Assembly (NCBI RefSeq): GCF_900183975.1
Contig: NZ_LT853882.1
Span: 3,155,501-3,219,500 of the forward strand
Direction: 5' to 3'
Origin: Xanthomonas fragariae
GTDB lineage: Bacteria; Pseudomonadota; Gammaproteobacteria; Xanthomonadales; Xanthomonadaceae
DNA: 64,000 nucleotides
Every line of letters begins with the position of its first letter. Position 1 is the stretch's first letter. A program made the translations under genes and the position numbers. The notes below the pieces were generated by a model. It had not been told where the DNA came from. It worked only from the letters and a program-made list of their open reading frames with translations, and searched no databases. Below are positions 47,962-57,247 of the stretch, piece after piece.

Positions 47962-49701
47962 ATGTCCCAGACCCTAGCTACCGATGCCACCGCCCCGGCG
48001 GAGAAGAAAGACTTCATCCGTCAGATCGTCCGCGAGGATCTGGCCAGCGGCAAGCACACGGTCATCCGCACCCGCTTCCCGCCCGAGCCCAATGGCTATC
48101 TGCACATCGGCCACGCCAAGGCGATCTGCCTGGATTTCGGCCTGGCTGCCGAGTTCGGCGGGCTGTGCAACCTGCGCCTGGACGACACCAACCCAGCCAA
48201 GGAAGATCCCGAGTTCGTGGTCGCCATTCAGGACGACGTGCGTTGGCTAGGCTTCGAGTGGGCGCAGCTGCGGCATGCCTCGGACTACTTCGAGGTGTAT
48301 TACCTGGCCGCGGAAAAACTGATCCGCGACGGTCATGCGTTTGTCTGCGACCTGTCCGCAGAACAGGTGCGCCAGTACCGCGGCACGCTGACCGAACCCG
48401 GCCGCAATTCGCCATTCCGCGAGCGCAGCGTTGACGCAAACCTGGACCTGTTCCGGCGCATGCGCGCCGGCGAATTCCCCGATGGCGCGCGCACGCTGCG
48501 CGCCAAGATCGACATGGGCAGCGGCAACATCAACCTGCGCGATCCGGCGCTGTACCGCATCAAGCACGTCGAGCACCAGAACACCGGCAACGCATGGCCG
48601 ATCTACCCGATGTACGACTTCGCACATTCGCTGGGCGATGCGGTGGAAGGCATCACCCATTCGCTGTGCACGCTGGAATTCGAAGACCACCGCCCGCTGT
48701 ACGACTGGTGCGTTGACAAGGTGGATCTGGCCGCGCATCCGGAGTTGCTGCAGCCGCTGCTGGACAAGGGCCTGCCACGCGAGGCGGCCAAGCCGCGCCA
48801 GATCGAGTTCTCGCGCCTGAACATCAACTACACGGTGATGAGCAAGCGCAAGCTCACCGCGCTGGTGGAAGAGCAGCTGGTAGCCGGCTGGGACGACCCG
48901 CGCATGTACACGCTGCAGGGCCTGCGCCGTCGCGGCTATACGCCAGCGGCGATGCGTTTGTTCGTAGACCGTGTGGGTATCAGCAAGCAGAACTCGTTGA
49001 TTGATTTCTCGGTATTAGAAGGCTGCCTGCGCGAAGATCTGGACGCCGCCGCCGCACGCCGCATGGCAGTGATCGACCCGCTCAAGCTGGTGCTGACCAA
49101 TCTGCCGCAAGGCCACAGCGAAACACTGAGTTTTTCCAATCATCCCAAGGACCAGAGCTTTGGCACGCGCGAGGTACCGTTCTCGCGCGCGTTGTGGATC
49201 GAGCGCGAGGATTTTGCCGAAGTCCCCCCCAAGGGCTGGAAGCGCCTGGTGCCCGGTGGTGAGATTCGCCTGCGCGGTGCCGGCATTGCGCGCGTTGATG
49301 AGGTGATCAAGAGCGTTACCGGCGAGATCGTCGAGCTGCGTGGCTGGCTGGATCCGGAATCGCGTCCGGGCATGGAAGGCGCCAACCGCAAGGTTAAGGG
49401 CACCATTCACTGGGTCAGCGCCGCGCATGCGGTGGAAGCGGAAATTCGCTTATACGACCGTCTGTTTGCGGTCGAGAGGCCCGACGACGAATCCGAAGGC
49501 AAGACCTACCGTGACTATCTCAACCCCGAGTCCAAGCGCAGCGTGCGCGGCTATGTGGAGCCGAGTGCGGCGCAGGCCGCGCCCGAGCAGTCCTTCCAGT
49601 TCGAGCGCACCGGCTACTTCGTTGCCGATCGCCACGACCACAGCGCTGCCACGCCGGTTTTCAATCGCAGCGTGACCCTGCGGGACACCTGGGCCAAGTG
49701 A
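47962..49701 (+). CDS. glnS: Glutaminyl-tRNA synthetase
   Basis: GlnRS charges tRNA-Gln; one such tRNA is at 6493-6569. The 579-aa class I enzyme has the HIGH motif in PEPNGYLHIGHAKAICLD (near 46), the KMSKS-equivalent VMSKRKLTALVEE (near 296), and the C-terminal beta-barrel anticodon-binding domain from about 360. It ends HDHSAATPVFNRSVTLRDTW. A 7-bp hairpin (AGGTCCG/CGGACCT, 49705-49721) follows the stop. Confidence 0.98.
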   Translation: MSQTLATDATAPAEKKDFIRQIVREDLASGKHTVIRTRFPPEPNGYLHIGHAKAICLDFGLAAEFGGLCNLRLDDTNPAKEDPEFVVAIQDDVRWLGFEWAQLRHASDYFEVYYLAAEKLIRDGHAFVCDLSAEQVRQYRGTLTEPGRNSPFRERSVDANLDLFRRMRAGEFPDGARTLRAKIDMGSGNINLRDPALYRIKHVEHQNTGNAWPIYPMYDFAHSLGDAVEGITHSLCTLEFEDHRPLYDWCVDKVDLAAHPELLQPLLDKGLPREAAKPRQIEFSRLNINYTVMSKRKLTALVEEQLVAGWDDPRMYTLQGLRRRGYTPAAMRLFVDRVGISKQNSLIDFSVLEGCLREDLDAAAARRMAVIDPLKLVLTNLPQGHSETLSFSNHPKDQSFGTREVPFSRALWIEREDFAEVPPKGWKRLVPGGEIRLRGAGIARVDEVIKSVTGEIVELRGWLDPESRPGMEGANRKVKGTIHWVSAAHAVEAEIRLYDRLFAVERPDDESEGKTYRDYLNPESKRSVRGYVEPSAAQAAPEQSFQFERTGYFVADRHDHSAATPVFNRSVTLRDTWAK

Positions 49702-49837
49702 GTCAGGTCCGCATCGGACCTCAGCCAGGACGCGAAGGTCGATCCGGGCGCCGCACCGCCGGGCATACTAGCCTGGCCACGCCCCGCACAGCGCGGGCTT
49801 ACCATGGCAGCTCATATGTTCTGATCGGAGCAGCCGC

Positions 49838-50230
49838 ATGTCCCGTCTTTTGTACTGGTGTTTGAGCAGCCTGTTGTTGATGGCGTGTCTTGTGTCAATC
49901 GGCTGTGTGGCCGCACCACCGACCGAGGCGGCCACACCGCCTGCGGGGACCGGCAAACCGCTCACCGTCACCACCACCTGCCGCACCGATGCCGATTGCA
50001 CGGTGAAGAACGTCGGCAACTGTTGCGGTGCGTTTCCGGCCTGCGTCAACGTCAACAGTGCCACCGACCCCAAGGGTGTGATGGCGCAGTGCCAGGCCGG
50101 CGGCAAGATGAGCGTGTGCGGCTTCCGCGAGATCAGCGCCTGCCAGTGCGTGACCGGGCAATGTGCCGCGAAGGACGCGCAGGCCGATACACTGCGCCCC
50201 GCCCCTCCCTCTACAGAAACGGTCCACTGA
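49838..50230 (+). CDS. Cys-rich exported lipoprotein, unknown function
   Basis: The 130-aa protein has a hydrophobic signal with lipobox VSIGC (Cys near residue 23), then a Thr/Pro-rich linker and eight further Cys residues arranged in pairs (TTCRTDADCTVKNVGNCCGA, CGFREISACQCVTGQC). The pattern suggests a small disulfide-stabilised domain in the periplasm. I do not recognise the family. It overlaps the deaminase start as TGATG. Confidence 0.78.
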   Translation: MSRLLYWCLSSLLLMACLVSIGCVAAPPTEAATPPAGTGKPLTVTTTCRTDADCTVKNVGNCCGAFPACVNVNSATDPKGVMAQCQAGGKMSVCGFREISACQCVTGQCAAKDAQADTLRPAPPSTETVH

Positions 50231-50790
50231 TGCTTTCTGTGCAAGTCCACCTCACGCTACCCGACTGGATCCACGCACATGTCGACGACAGCCGTGCCTA
50301 TCCCGGCGATGAGTACAAGGTGGCACTGGCGATCGAGCTGTCGCGGATGAACGTGCAGGCGCGCAGCGGCGGACCCTTCGGCGCGGTGGTGTTCGGCCCG
50401 GACCACCACATCATCGCCGCAGCAGTAAACTGCGTGGTGCGGCAGACCACCTCGCTGGCGCACGCCGAAAACATGGCCTACATGCTCGCCCAGCAACGCC
50501 TGCGGACGCCGCGCTTGAACGATGCGCTGTCGCCGGTGACGCTGGCCACCTCCGCGCAATCGTGCTGCCAGTGCTACGGCGCCACCGTGTGGGCGGGCAT
50601 CGACCGCCTGTTGATCGGCGCACGCGCCGAAGACGTGATGGCACTGACCGAATTCGATGAAGGCCCATTGCCTGCCGACTGGGTGGGCGAGCTCACCCGC
50701 CGCGGCATCGACGTGGTGCGCGATGTGCATCGCGAACAGGCCTGTGCGGTGCTGCGCAACTACAACGAGGGCGGCGGTGCCCATTATTGA
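50230..50790 (+). CDS. Nucleoside deaminase, guanine-deaminase-like
   Basis: The 186-aa zinc deaminase of the CDA fold has the HAE motif in SLAHAENMAYML (His ligand and catalytic Glu) and the Cys pair in SAQSCCQCYGATVWAGIDRL, with Ser in place of the usual Pro before the first Cys. The substrate, probably guanine or cytosine derivatives, is a family-level guess. It starts on the overlapping stop of the lipoprotein gene. Confidence 0.87.
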   Translation: MLSVQVHLTLPDWIHAHVDDSRAYPGDEYKVALAIELSRMNVQARSGGPFGAVVFGPDHHIIAAAVNCVVRQTTSLAHAENMAYMLAQQRLRTPRLNDALSPVTLATSAQSCCQCYGATVWAGIDRLLIGARAEDVMALTEFDEGPLPADWVGELTRRGIDVVRDVHREQACAVLRNYNEGGGAHY

Positions 50791-50826
50791 TCTCGCGCGG
50801 ACTGATTGCGCACACCGGGCGCAACG

Positions 50827-51870
50827 ATGAGCGGCCTGCTGTGTTATTGCCGCCAGGGCTTCGAGCCCGAGCTGGCTGCAGAATTGAGCGCGCGCGCCGC
50901 ATTCATCGGCATCGCCGGTTATGCGCGCACCCAACGTCACGATGGCTATGTGCTGTTCGTCTGCGACGAGGCCGCACAACTTGCCGCCAAGTTGCACTGG
51001 CGCGAGCTGATCTTCGCGCGGCAGAAGTTGGTAGTGATTGCAGAGCTGAAGGGCATCGACCCCAAGGACCGCATCACGCCAATCCTGGCCGCGCTGGAAG
51101 GGCAACAGCGCTTCGGCGATCTGTGGGTCGAGCATCCGGATTCGGATGCGGGCAAGCCGTTGGCAGGCTTGGCGCGCAGCTTCGGCAATGCGCTGCGTCC
51201 GGCGTTGCGCAAGGCCGGCCTGCTCACCGACAAACCGCAGCTGCGCCAACCGCGTCTGCATCTGTGTTTTCTCGATGGCGACCACGCGTTGCTCGCGGTT
51301 GCCGACAGCACCGACAGCGCACCGTGGCCGCTCGGCATTCCACGCTTGAAGCTATTGCCCGATGCGCCGTCGCGTTCTGCGCTCAAGCTCGACGAAGCAC
51401 TGCTCACCCTGCTCACTGCGGAAGAACGCGCAGCGCTGATCAAACCCGGCATGCGCGTAGCCGATCTGGGCGCCGCGCCCGGTGGCTGGACCTGGGTACT
51501 CACACGTCAACATGTGCATGTCACCAGCGTCGACAACGGCCCGCTACGCGAGCATGTCCTAGACACCGGCCTGGTCGAGCATCTGCGTGCCGACGGGTTC
51601 CATTGGAAGCCCGCGCAGCCGCTGGACTGGATGGTCTGCGACATGGTCGAACAGCCGCGCCGTGTGGCCGAACGCATGGCCACCTGGGTGCGCGAGGGCT
51701 GGTGCCGCAACACCATCTTCAACCTCAAGTTGCCGATGAAAAAGCGTTTGGACGAGACCCGGCTGTGCCTGGATCTCTTCGAGCAAAAGGCGGAGAAATC
51801 GCTGATCGTGCGCGCCAAGCAGCTGTATCACGATCGCGAAGAGATCACCGTACTGGCGATGCGCGGCTGA
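50827..51870 (+). CDS. rlmM: 23S rRNA 2'-O-ribose methyltransferase RlmM
   Basis: RlmM methylates the 2'-O of C2498 in 23S rRNA. I start at ATG 50827 (MSGLLCYCRQGFEPELAAEL), giving 347 aa. The THUMP-like N-terminal domain (about 1-180) is followed by the Rossmann fold with VADLGAAPGGWTWVL (SAM, near 218), DWMVCDMVEQP, and the C-terminal IFNLKLPMKKR with the catalytic Lys. It lies 36 bases after the deaminase gene. Confidence 0.95.
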   Translation: MSGLLCYCRQGFEPELAAELSARAAFIGIAGYARTQRHDGYVLFVCDEAAQLAAKLHWRELIFARQKLVVIAELKGIDPKDRITPILAALEGQQRFGDLWVEHPDSDAGKPLAGLARSFGNALRPALRKAGLLTDKPQLRQPRLHLCFLDGDHALLAVADSTDSAPWPLGIPRLKLLPDAPSRSALKLDEALLTLLTAEERAALIKPGMRVADLGAAPGGWTWVLTRQHVHVTSVDNGPLREHVLDTGLVEHLRADGFHWKPAQPLDWMVCDMVEQPRRVAERMATWVREGWCRNTIFNLKLPMKKRLDETRLCLDLFEQKAEKSLIVRAKQLYHDREEITVLAMRG

Positions 51871-52080
51871 TGTGAGGGAACAGGGATTGGGGAATCGCAC
51901 AAGTGGGTAACTGGCGGCGGCAACGATGTGGTCGCTGGCGCAGCAGCGTCGCAGCGGCAGTCCGGTGTGGCTGCATCGCAACTGCTCCACCGTCGACTGC
52001 ACAGCTTCTTCGTGATCGTTGCTGGTGGCTGGCGCAAGCCAGCCTGCTCTCTCTGCTCAGTTCGCCGCAGCGGGCTGAAT

Positions 52081-53190
52081 TCACAGCACGATCCGCTTGC
52101 TACCCTCGCGTGCCGAGCGGTAGATCGCGTCGACAATCCTAATATCGCGCAGGCCTTCTTCGCCGGGTGCACGCAGCGGCGTGCCATTGATGATCGCAAG
52201 CGCGTCTTCGTCCATCTGTAGCGCCTGCTGGTTCAGCACCCTGGCGTCAAATACACGCCCGTCGCTAGCCTTGCCGGTCACGCCCTGGTAGCTCTGGAAC
52301 GGCGACAACTCGTACCAGCCACGCTCGCATTCGGCGCGCAGCACATTCATATTTTTTCCGAAACTGGTCTTGCACTCGGCACGCACCGCATTCGGAAATT
52401 CCAGGGCGAAGTCCATATGCTCGTCGACTTCATCGAATAGGTCAGGGCGATCGGTCCAGCGCCTGGCCGTCACCGCCAGCGGCTCGGTGCCCACGGTGTA
52501 ACGCGCTGCGTTGAGCGGATAGACACCCATGTCGTACATCGCCCCGCCACCGAATTGCGAACGCAACCGCCACGGACGGGCTGCCTTGGTCGCACCGTGA
52601 TAGCCGTTGTAACCAGCCTCTGCAAGCACGCGCTGCATCGCACCGAACGGCTTCTCGCTGGTCATCGAGATCAGACGACGGGTATTGGGCTCGTGCTGCA
52701 TGCGGTAACCGATCGTCAGCGCCACCTTGTTGCGCTTGCACGCGGCGATCATGGCTTCGCACTCGCCGGCATGCAGGGCCATCGGCTTTTCGCACCACAC
52801 ATGCTTGCCAGCGGCAGCAGCACGCAAGGTCAGCGGCGCATGCAGATAGGTCGGGGTCACGACATACACCACATCGATGTCGTCGTTGTCGGCAATGCGA
52901 TGGAAATTTTCGTAGTTGTAGACGTTGCGATCGGCAATGCCGTACTTGACCTGCCACTGCCGAATCTTGGATGGCGTGCCGGTAACGATACCGGCCAGCT
53001 TGCAGTGCTTGGTCAATGCCAGGCCCGGCGCGAGTTGTTCGCTGGCATAACTGCCCAGTCCCGCCAATGCCACATTGAGGGGTTTTCCAGGCTTTTTCTT
53101 CGGCAGCGCCCAGGTGGGTGCCGCGAGCAGGACGCCTGCACCACCGAAGGCGGCAAGCAAGCGGCGACGTGTCAACGATTCCGCGGGCAT
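52081..53190 (-). CDS. Tat-exported Gfo/Idh/MocA oxidoreductase
   Basis: The 369-aa protein has a twin-arginine signal (SLTRRRLLAAFGGAGVLLAA, cleavage near TWALP). A Rossmann domain (VALAGLGSYASEQLAPGLAL) and the EKPMALHAGECEAMIAACK motif of the Gfo/Idh family follow. Tat export fits a protein that carries bound NADP, as in periplasmic glucose-fructose oxidoreductase. The sugar substrate is not deducible. It is divergent from the SMP-30 gene at 53315; a functional pairing in sugar-lactone chemistry is possible. The 210 bases between it and rlmM hold no gene I can see. Confidence 0.9.
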   Translation of the reverse strand: MPAESLTRRRLLAAFGGAGVLLAAPTWALPKKKPGKPLNVALAGLGSYASEQLAPGLALTKHCKLAGIVTGTPSKIRQWQVKYGIADRNVYNYENFHRIADNDDIDVVYVVTPTYLHAPLTLRAAAAGKHVWCEKPMALHAGECEAMIAACKRNKVALTIGYRMQHEPNTRRLISMTSEKPFGAMQRVLAEAGYNGYHGATKAARPWRLRSQFGGGAMYDMGVYPLNAARYTVGTEPLAVTARRWTDRPDLFDEVDEHMDFALEFPNAVRAECKTSFGKNMNVLRAECERGWYELSPFQSYQGVTGKASDGRVFDARVLNQQALQMDEDALAIINGTPLRAPGEEGLRDIRIVDAIYRSAREGSKRIVL

Positions 53191-53314
53191 GCAAAGCTCC
53201 TTTGCGAGATTGGGGCGTGCTGCTCGCGCACCTTACTTGATCGCAGGTGATTACCGCCATGGTGACTGCGCATGTTCTGGCACACTGCTAGCGATCCCAT
53301 CTGGAACGTGCCGC

Positions 53315-54217
53315 ATGAGTGCTGTTGTCCGTCTTCGTTTTTTGCCATTGACGTTACTGTTGTCCAGTTCGCTGGCGAGTGCTGCCGATGCTACGTTCGT
53401 TGCGCGCGACCTGGTCGGCGATGGCGCATTCACCAATAATGCCGAAGGTCCTGCCGCTGGACCGGATGGGGCGATTTACGCAGTGAATCTTGGCAAAGAC
53501 GGCACTATCGGGCGCCTCACGCTGCAAGCGGACGGCAGCGCGAAGGCAGAGGTCTTTGTCACCTTGCCGAAAGGCAGCACCGGCAATGGCATCCGCTTTC
53601 GTGACGGGGTGATGTATGTGGCCGATTACACCGGCCACAAAATCCTGCAGGTGAATCTGCAAACCCGAGCGGTCAGCACGTTCGCTTCGCTGCCAGGGTC
53701 CGATGGGCCGAACGATCTTGCGCTTGCGCCCGATGGCAGCTTCTACGCAAGCGACCCAAACTGGAACGACAACAGTGGCCGCCTGTGGCACGTCAGCCAC
53801 GATGGTGAGGTGCACTTGCTGGAAGCCGGCATGACCACCCCCAACGGACTGGATGTCAGTCCCGACGGCAAACATTTGTACGTCAACGAAAGCATGTCGC
53901 GCAGAGTATGGGTGTACGACCGCATCGATGGGGGCGTGCGCAACAAGCGTCTGTTGATCGCCTTCTCTGACTTCGGCATGGACGGCATGCGTTGCGATGC
54001 CGACGGCAACCTCTACATCGCCCGCTACGGCGCTGGGCAGATTGCCGTGGTGTCGCCGCAAGGCACATTGCTGCGCACGGTCGCGCTGACCGGCCGCAAG
54101 GCCAGCAACGTCGCTTTCGGTGGCAAAGATGGTAAACAGGTGTTCGTCACGCTGCAGGATCGCGGCGCAGTCGAAACGTTCAGGTCCGATCGCGCCGGGC
54201 GCGAAACCGGGCACTGA
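53315..54217 (+). CDS. Exported SMP-30/gluconolactonase-like protein
   Basis: The 300-aa protein has a signal peptide (LRFLPLTLLLSSSLASAADA) and a six-bladed beta-propeller typical of SMP-30/gluconolactonase/LRE proteins: EGPAAGPDGAIYAVNLGKDG, GPNDLALAPDGSFYASDPNW, TPNGLDVSPDGKHLYVNESM and GMDGMRCDADGNLYIARYG, with the metal-binding Glu and Asn at the expected places. It is probably a periplasmic lactonase. Divergent transcription from the sugar oxidoreductase suggests related chemistry (inference). Confidence 0.9.
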   Translation: MSAVVRLRFLPLTLLLSSSLASAADATFVARDLVGDGAFTNNAEGPAAGPDGAIYAVNLGKDGTIGRLTLQADGSAKAEVFVTLPKGSTGNGIRFRDGVMYVADYTGHKILQVNLQTRAVSTFASLPGSDGPNDLALAPDGSFYASDPNWNDNSGRLWHVSHDGEVHLLEAGMTTPNGLDVSPDGKHLYVNESMSRRVWVYDRIDGGVRNKRLLIAFSDFGMDGMRCDADGNLYIARYGAGQIAVVSPQGTLLRTVALTGRKASNVAFGGKDGKQVFVTLQDRGAVETFRSDRAGRETGH

Positions 54218-54299
54218 AACTGCTGCGCGCGTCGCACTGGTTCTCAGGCCGCCCACCAGCGTCCTGGCATCCTGCAGGTCACCTGTTGAGGAACTCCTC

Positions 54300-55022
54300 A
54301 TGCAACCGATCGAACTGAATGATGCGGCCGCCTTTGGCAGCGAATTCCTGCGGCTGACCCTGTTGCAGGGATTTCAGTCGTTGACCAAACGCGACCTGGA
54401 ATTGCTGATCTTCGTGTTGCTTGAACGCGACGGCGCCATCTCGCGTAATAGCTCCAACGCGCTGGTCGCGCTGCAACTGCGGGTGACCTCGGCCAAGGTC
54501 AAGGCACTACGTCGCGACGGCTATGCGCGCTGGCGCTCGCTGGTGCCAGAAGAAGGCGACGCGGCGATGCAGCGCATCGTCGCCACCGTGCTCACCGAAG
54601 ACAATCTGCGCTCCGGTGCCAAGCACGTCAGCGAACGCAAACGTAAAGAAGGGTATCTGGCGGTGCGCATCGAACACCCCGATGACGCGCAACAATTCGA
54701 GCAGGCCATTCTCGATGTAGGCGCGCTGCCGGTGTTCGAGCGCAACCGCGAAGTGGTGGCGGTGCGTTTCGATACGCTGCTGCAAATTGCCGAGCGCTGG
54801 GGGTATCTGCAGCAGGATGCGCAAGCCACCGTACGCGAGCTGCAAAAGCTCACGCCCACTGCGGAAGAAGTGGTGGATCTGTTGAAGAAGGACATCGCAC
54901 AGCTGCGTTGGGACGATGTACGTCGCACGCTCAACAGTCTCGGCGCCAAGGCCGTGGCCAGCACCGCCGAGGGCGGCTTGAAGGGCTTGTTGAGGATCGT
55001 GTTTCCCTTCATCCCTGGCTGA
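54300..55022 (+). CDS. Unknown protein with a possible N-terminal winged helix
   Basis: I do not recognise this 240-aa protein. It starts at ATG 54300 behind TGAGGAAC. Residues 20-75 look like a helix-turn-helix (DLELLIFVLLERDGAISRNS, LRVTSAKVKALRRDGYARW). The middle has a beta-rich segment (YLAVRIEHPDD, REVVAVRFDTLLQIAERWG). A charged helical stretch and a hydrophobic tail (GLKGLLRIVFPFIPG) close it. The GC content matches the neighbours. It is the last intact gene before the decayed aromatic locus. Confidence 0.75.
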   Translation: MQPIELNDAAAFGSEFLRLTLLQGFQSLTKRDLELLIFVLLERDGAISRNSSNALVALQLRVTSAKVKALRRDGYARWRSLVPEEGDAAMQRIVATVLTEDNLRSGAKHVSERKRKEGYLAVRIEHPDDAQQFEQAILDVGALPVFERNREVVAVRFDTLLQIAERWGYLQQDAQATVRELQKLTPTAEEVVDLLKKDIAQLRWDDVRRTLNSLGAKAVASTAEGGLKGLLRIVFPFIPG

Positions 55023-55434
55023 GGGAAGGCGCCATCGACAGCAGAGTGCAGTTGCAGGCGTTGCTGCCCTACGCTGGCTGATCTGGCGGCCAGCCTGGGC
55101 AACGCGCAAGCCTTATCGCCACACGCCAAAGCCCGTGGCACGCAGCTCAACGTGCCCGACACGCTCTATGCGTGCCGGGGGTTCCACATCAGGGGGGACC
55201 TGATGACTACCGTTCGTATGACCTGGTTCTCCGTGTTGCCTGCTGCTCGGCAGCAACGCATTCGCGCAACAGTCGCCTACCCCGGCTGGCAACATGCCGC
55301 TGACCGACGTGTCCAGCGTGATTCGCACCCAGCCGCCGCCCAGCGCGAGGTCACCCATCAAGCCCAGTTGGAGCGCACGCGCCGCCGGCATGAAGATCGC
55401 CAGTGCGTTGGCCGAGCGAGCCTTGATCGAACGT

Positions 55435-55625
55435 CTGGATTCGCGTGCGATCTGGCGATTGCCGCCGACGAGGCGCAGTTCGGCCTGTCGGAGGTCAACT
55501 AGGGCATTCTATCCTGCCCGGCAGTGGCGTCGCCAAAGTCGCAGTGGAATTGCTGACCATGCGCGGGGCGATGTGGATGACGCCGACCGGCGAAATGGTG
55601 GACGGCAAGAAGGCCCCGGAATGGC
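55435..55625 (+). pseudogene. Fragment of p-hydroxycinnamoyl-CoA hydratase/lyase gene
   Basis: One frame reads FACDLAIAADEAQFGLSEVN then TAG at 55500-55502, where intact enzymes have Trp. After five extra bases the next frame gives GSGVAKVAVELLTMRGAMWM and TPTGEMVDGKKAPEW, the core of crotonase-type feruloyl-CoA hydratase-lyase. The piece before 55435, including a signal-peptide-like GSNAFAQQSP stretch, does not belong to this enzyme, so a rearrangement joined unrelated sequence. The enzyme would turn feruloyl- or coumaroyl-CoA into an aldehyde and acetyl-CoA. Confidence 0.82.
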
Positions 55626-55754
55626 GTTCGGCGGCCATCGTGCTCGACGATGCCGACGTCGTCCAGGTGCTGCCCAACCTGTGCCCTACTCCATGCCGAT
55701 CGCCGGACAGGTGCGCCTTTCGCTGACCCGCGTCTTGGCGCCGGCACAGCGGCG

Positions 55755-56100
55755 CTACGCACCGAGCCCGGTTTCGATGCGGCATCGCTTGCCTTGCAGC
55801 CGCGCGTGGTCGATGGCAATGGCGATGACTGTCCGGTTGGCGTAGCTTGCGAACTGCTATTGCGCCGCCCCAATCAATGGGGAGAAGTGTGGGGTATCTG
55901 GCAATCGTGCCCGTCGATGAGACGCCGGACCTGGAGCAGATCCGCAGCTATCTGATCACCCGCCTGACCGAGTATGAGGCACCCAAATACCAGCGCGTGG
56001 TTGACGCATTGCCGCGCACCGCAACCGGTAAATTGCAGAAACGGATTTTGAGGGATGCATTATCTCGCTTTGAATCGGCCAGGCACTGCATCGCACCTAC
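55755..56100 (+). pseudogene. Fragment of an AMP-forming acyl-CoA ligase (feruloyl-CoA synthetase-like)
   Basis: Pieces in two frames match the end of the ANL superfamily: RVVDGNGDDCPVGVACELLL then RRPNQW (the A7-A8 region), and YLAIVPVDETPDLEQIRSYL followed by EYEAPKYQRVVDALPRTATG then KLQKRILRDAL, the C-terminal subdomain with the catalytic Lys in GKLQKR. The N-terminal two thirds are absent. Its position after the hydratase-lyase remnant suggests it activated hydroxycinnamic acids. Confidence 0.78.
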
Positions 56101-56148
56101 TCGACCCTCAGCCCTCGACCTATTGACGCACCCTCCCGCCCGAAATCG

Positions 56149-56172
56149 AACGGGCAGCCTAAGCTGCCCGTT
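56149..56172. terminator. Bidirectional hairpin between the ligase relic and pcaQ
   Basis: AACGGGCAGC pairs perfectly with GCTGCCCGTT (10 bp) around CTAA. It lies between converging reading directions. T content after it is weak on both strands. Confidence 0.7.
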
Positions 56173-56234
56173 ATTCAATTGCGCTGGACCGACAGCACAC
56201 CACGTCGCCGACGAAGCATTCGGCCATCAAGCCA

Positions 56235-57236
56235 TCACGCAGACTCGTCCAGCAGGATGTCGTCTTCGCCGATCTGGTCATCCACCCACACCGCACCCTG
56301 CTCGGCCATGACCGCCAACTGGCGTTCCAGCTCGCGCATCAGCAGCCGCACGCCGGGCTTGTGAACGGCACTGCCATCGCGATAGATCACCCCACCTGCG
56401 CGCGCCTGTGAAGGCTGCTGCAGTTGGAAGGCGCGTAACTCGCCGCGCGCGATATCGCCGGCCACCATCATGCTCGGCATCACTGCGATGCTGTCGGTGC
56501 CGAGCAAAATCTCGCGAGTGAAACAGGCCGAGCTGGAACGCAATTGGTCGCGCGTGGCCAACCCGTGCTCACGCATCACCTGCGCCACGTCACGTTCCAC
56601 ATGCTGGCTCAGCGTCGGCAGTACCTGCCGGTACGCAGCCGCTTCGCCAATGCGCACCGGGCCGTTAGCGAACAACGGATGGTCGCTCCGCGCCACCAGC
56701 GCAATCGGATCCTGATACAACACTTTGCGGATCAATGCATCGTAGCGGGCCAGCGGATACAACCGACCTACGACGAGATCGATTTCGTTGCCGGCCAACT
56801 TCGGTAGCAGCTCGTCGGTACGGCCGTGCAACAGGCGCACCCGCAACGTCGGCTCGGCACGGTACAACCCGGCCAGCACAGCCGGCAGCAATCCGCTTGC
56901 CGCCACCGGCAGTGCGCCCACATTGATCGTGAGCGCATCGTTCTGCAGCAGGCCTTCGAAGGTGTCCTGTGCACGACGCAGCTGGCCAAGCACGACGTGC
57001 GCAGTCTGCACCAGCACCTCGCCCATCGCGTTGGGGCGCACGCCGCGCGAATGACGCTCAAACAACGGTGCCCCGACAATCTCTTCGATCTCCTGCAAGG
57101 CACGCGTGAGTGCGGGCTGGGTGACATTCAATACGCGTGAGGCGCGGAGCAGGCTTTTCTGCCGGTCCAGCGCCTCGATGACACGCAGATGCCGGACCTT
57201 GATGCGGTGTTCGAAGAACACGGAGGACATGGTCAT
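56235..57236 (-). CDS. pcaQ: LysR-type regulator PcaQ
   Basis: PcaQ activates protocatechuate catabolic genes in response to beta-carboxymuconate-type intermediates. The 333-aa protein (start ATG 57234-57236) has the helix-turn-helix region RHLRVIEALDRQKSLLRASR and VLNVTQPALTRALQEIEEIV and a normal effector-binding domain (INVGALPVAASGLLPAVLAG). No frameshift or stop is visible. It is surrounded by relics of the pathway it would serve; no pca structural gene is in the window. Annotation as PcaQ rests on the N-terminal FFEHRIKVRHLRVIEAL type of sequence and the neighbourhood. Confidence 0.85.
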   Translation of the reverse strand: MTMSSVFFEHRIKVRHLRVIEALDRQKSLLRASRVLNVTQPALTRALQEIEEIVGAPLFERHSRGVRPNAMGEVLVQTAHVVLGQLRRAQDTFEGLLQNDALTINVGALPVAASGLLPAVLAGLYRAEPTLRVRLLHGRTDELLPKLAGNEIDLVVGRLYPLARYDALIRKVLYQDPIALVARSDHPLFANGPVRIGEAAAYRQVLPTLSQHVERDVAQVMREHGLATRDQLRSSSACFTREILLGTDSIAVMPSMMVAGDIARGELRAFQLQQPSQARAGGVIYRDGSAVHKPGVRLLMRELERQLAVMAEQGAVWVDDQIGEDDILLDESA

Positions 57237-57247
57237 GGGGGTGGACC

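Noticed and set aside
53354-54301. A 315-codon minus-strand frame over the SMP-30 gene
   Set aside because: The plus-strand reading has a signal peptide and propeller repeats; the antisense frame shows no domain.
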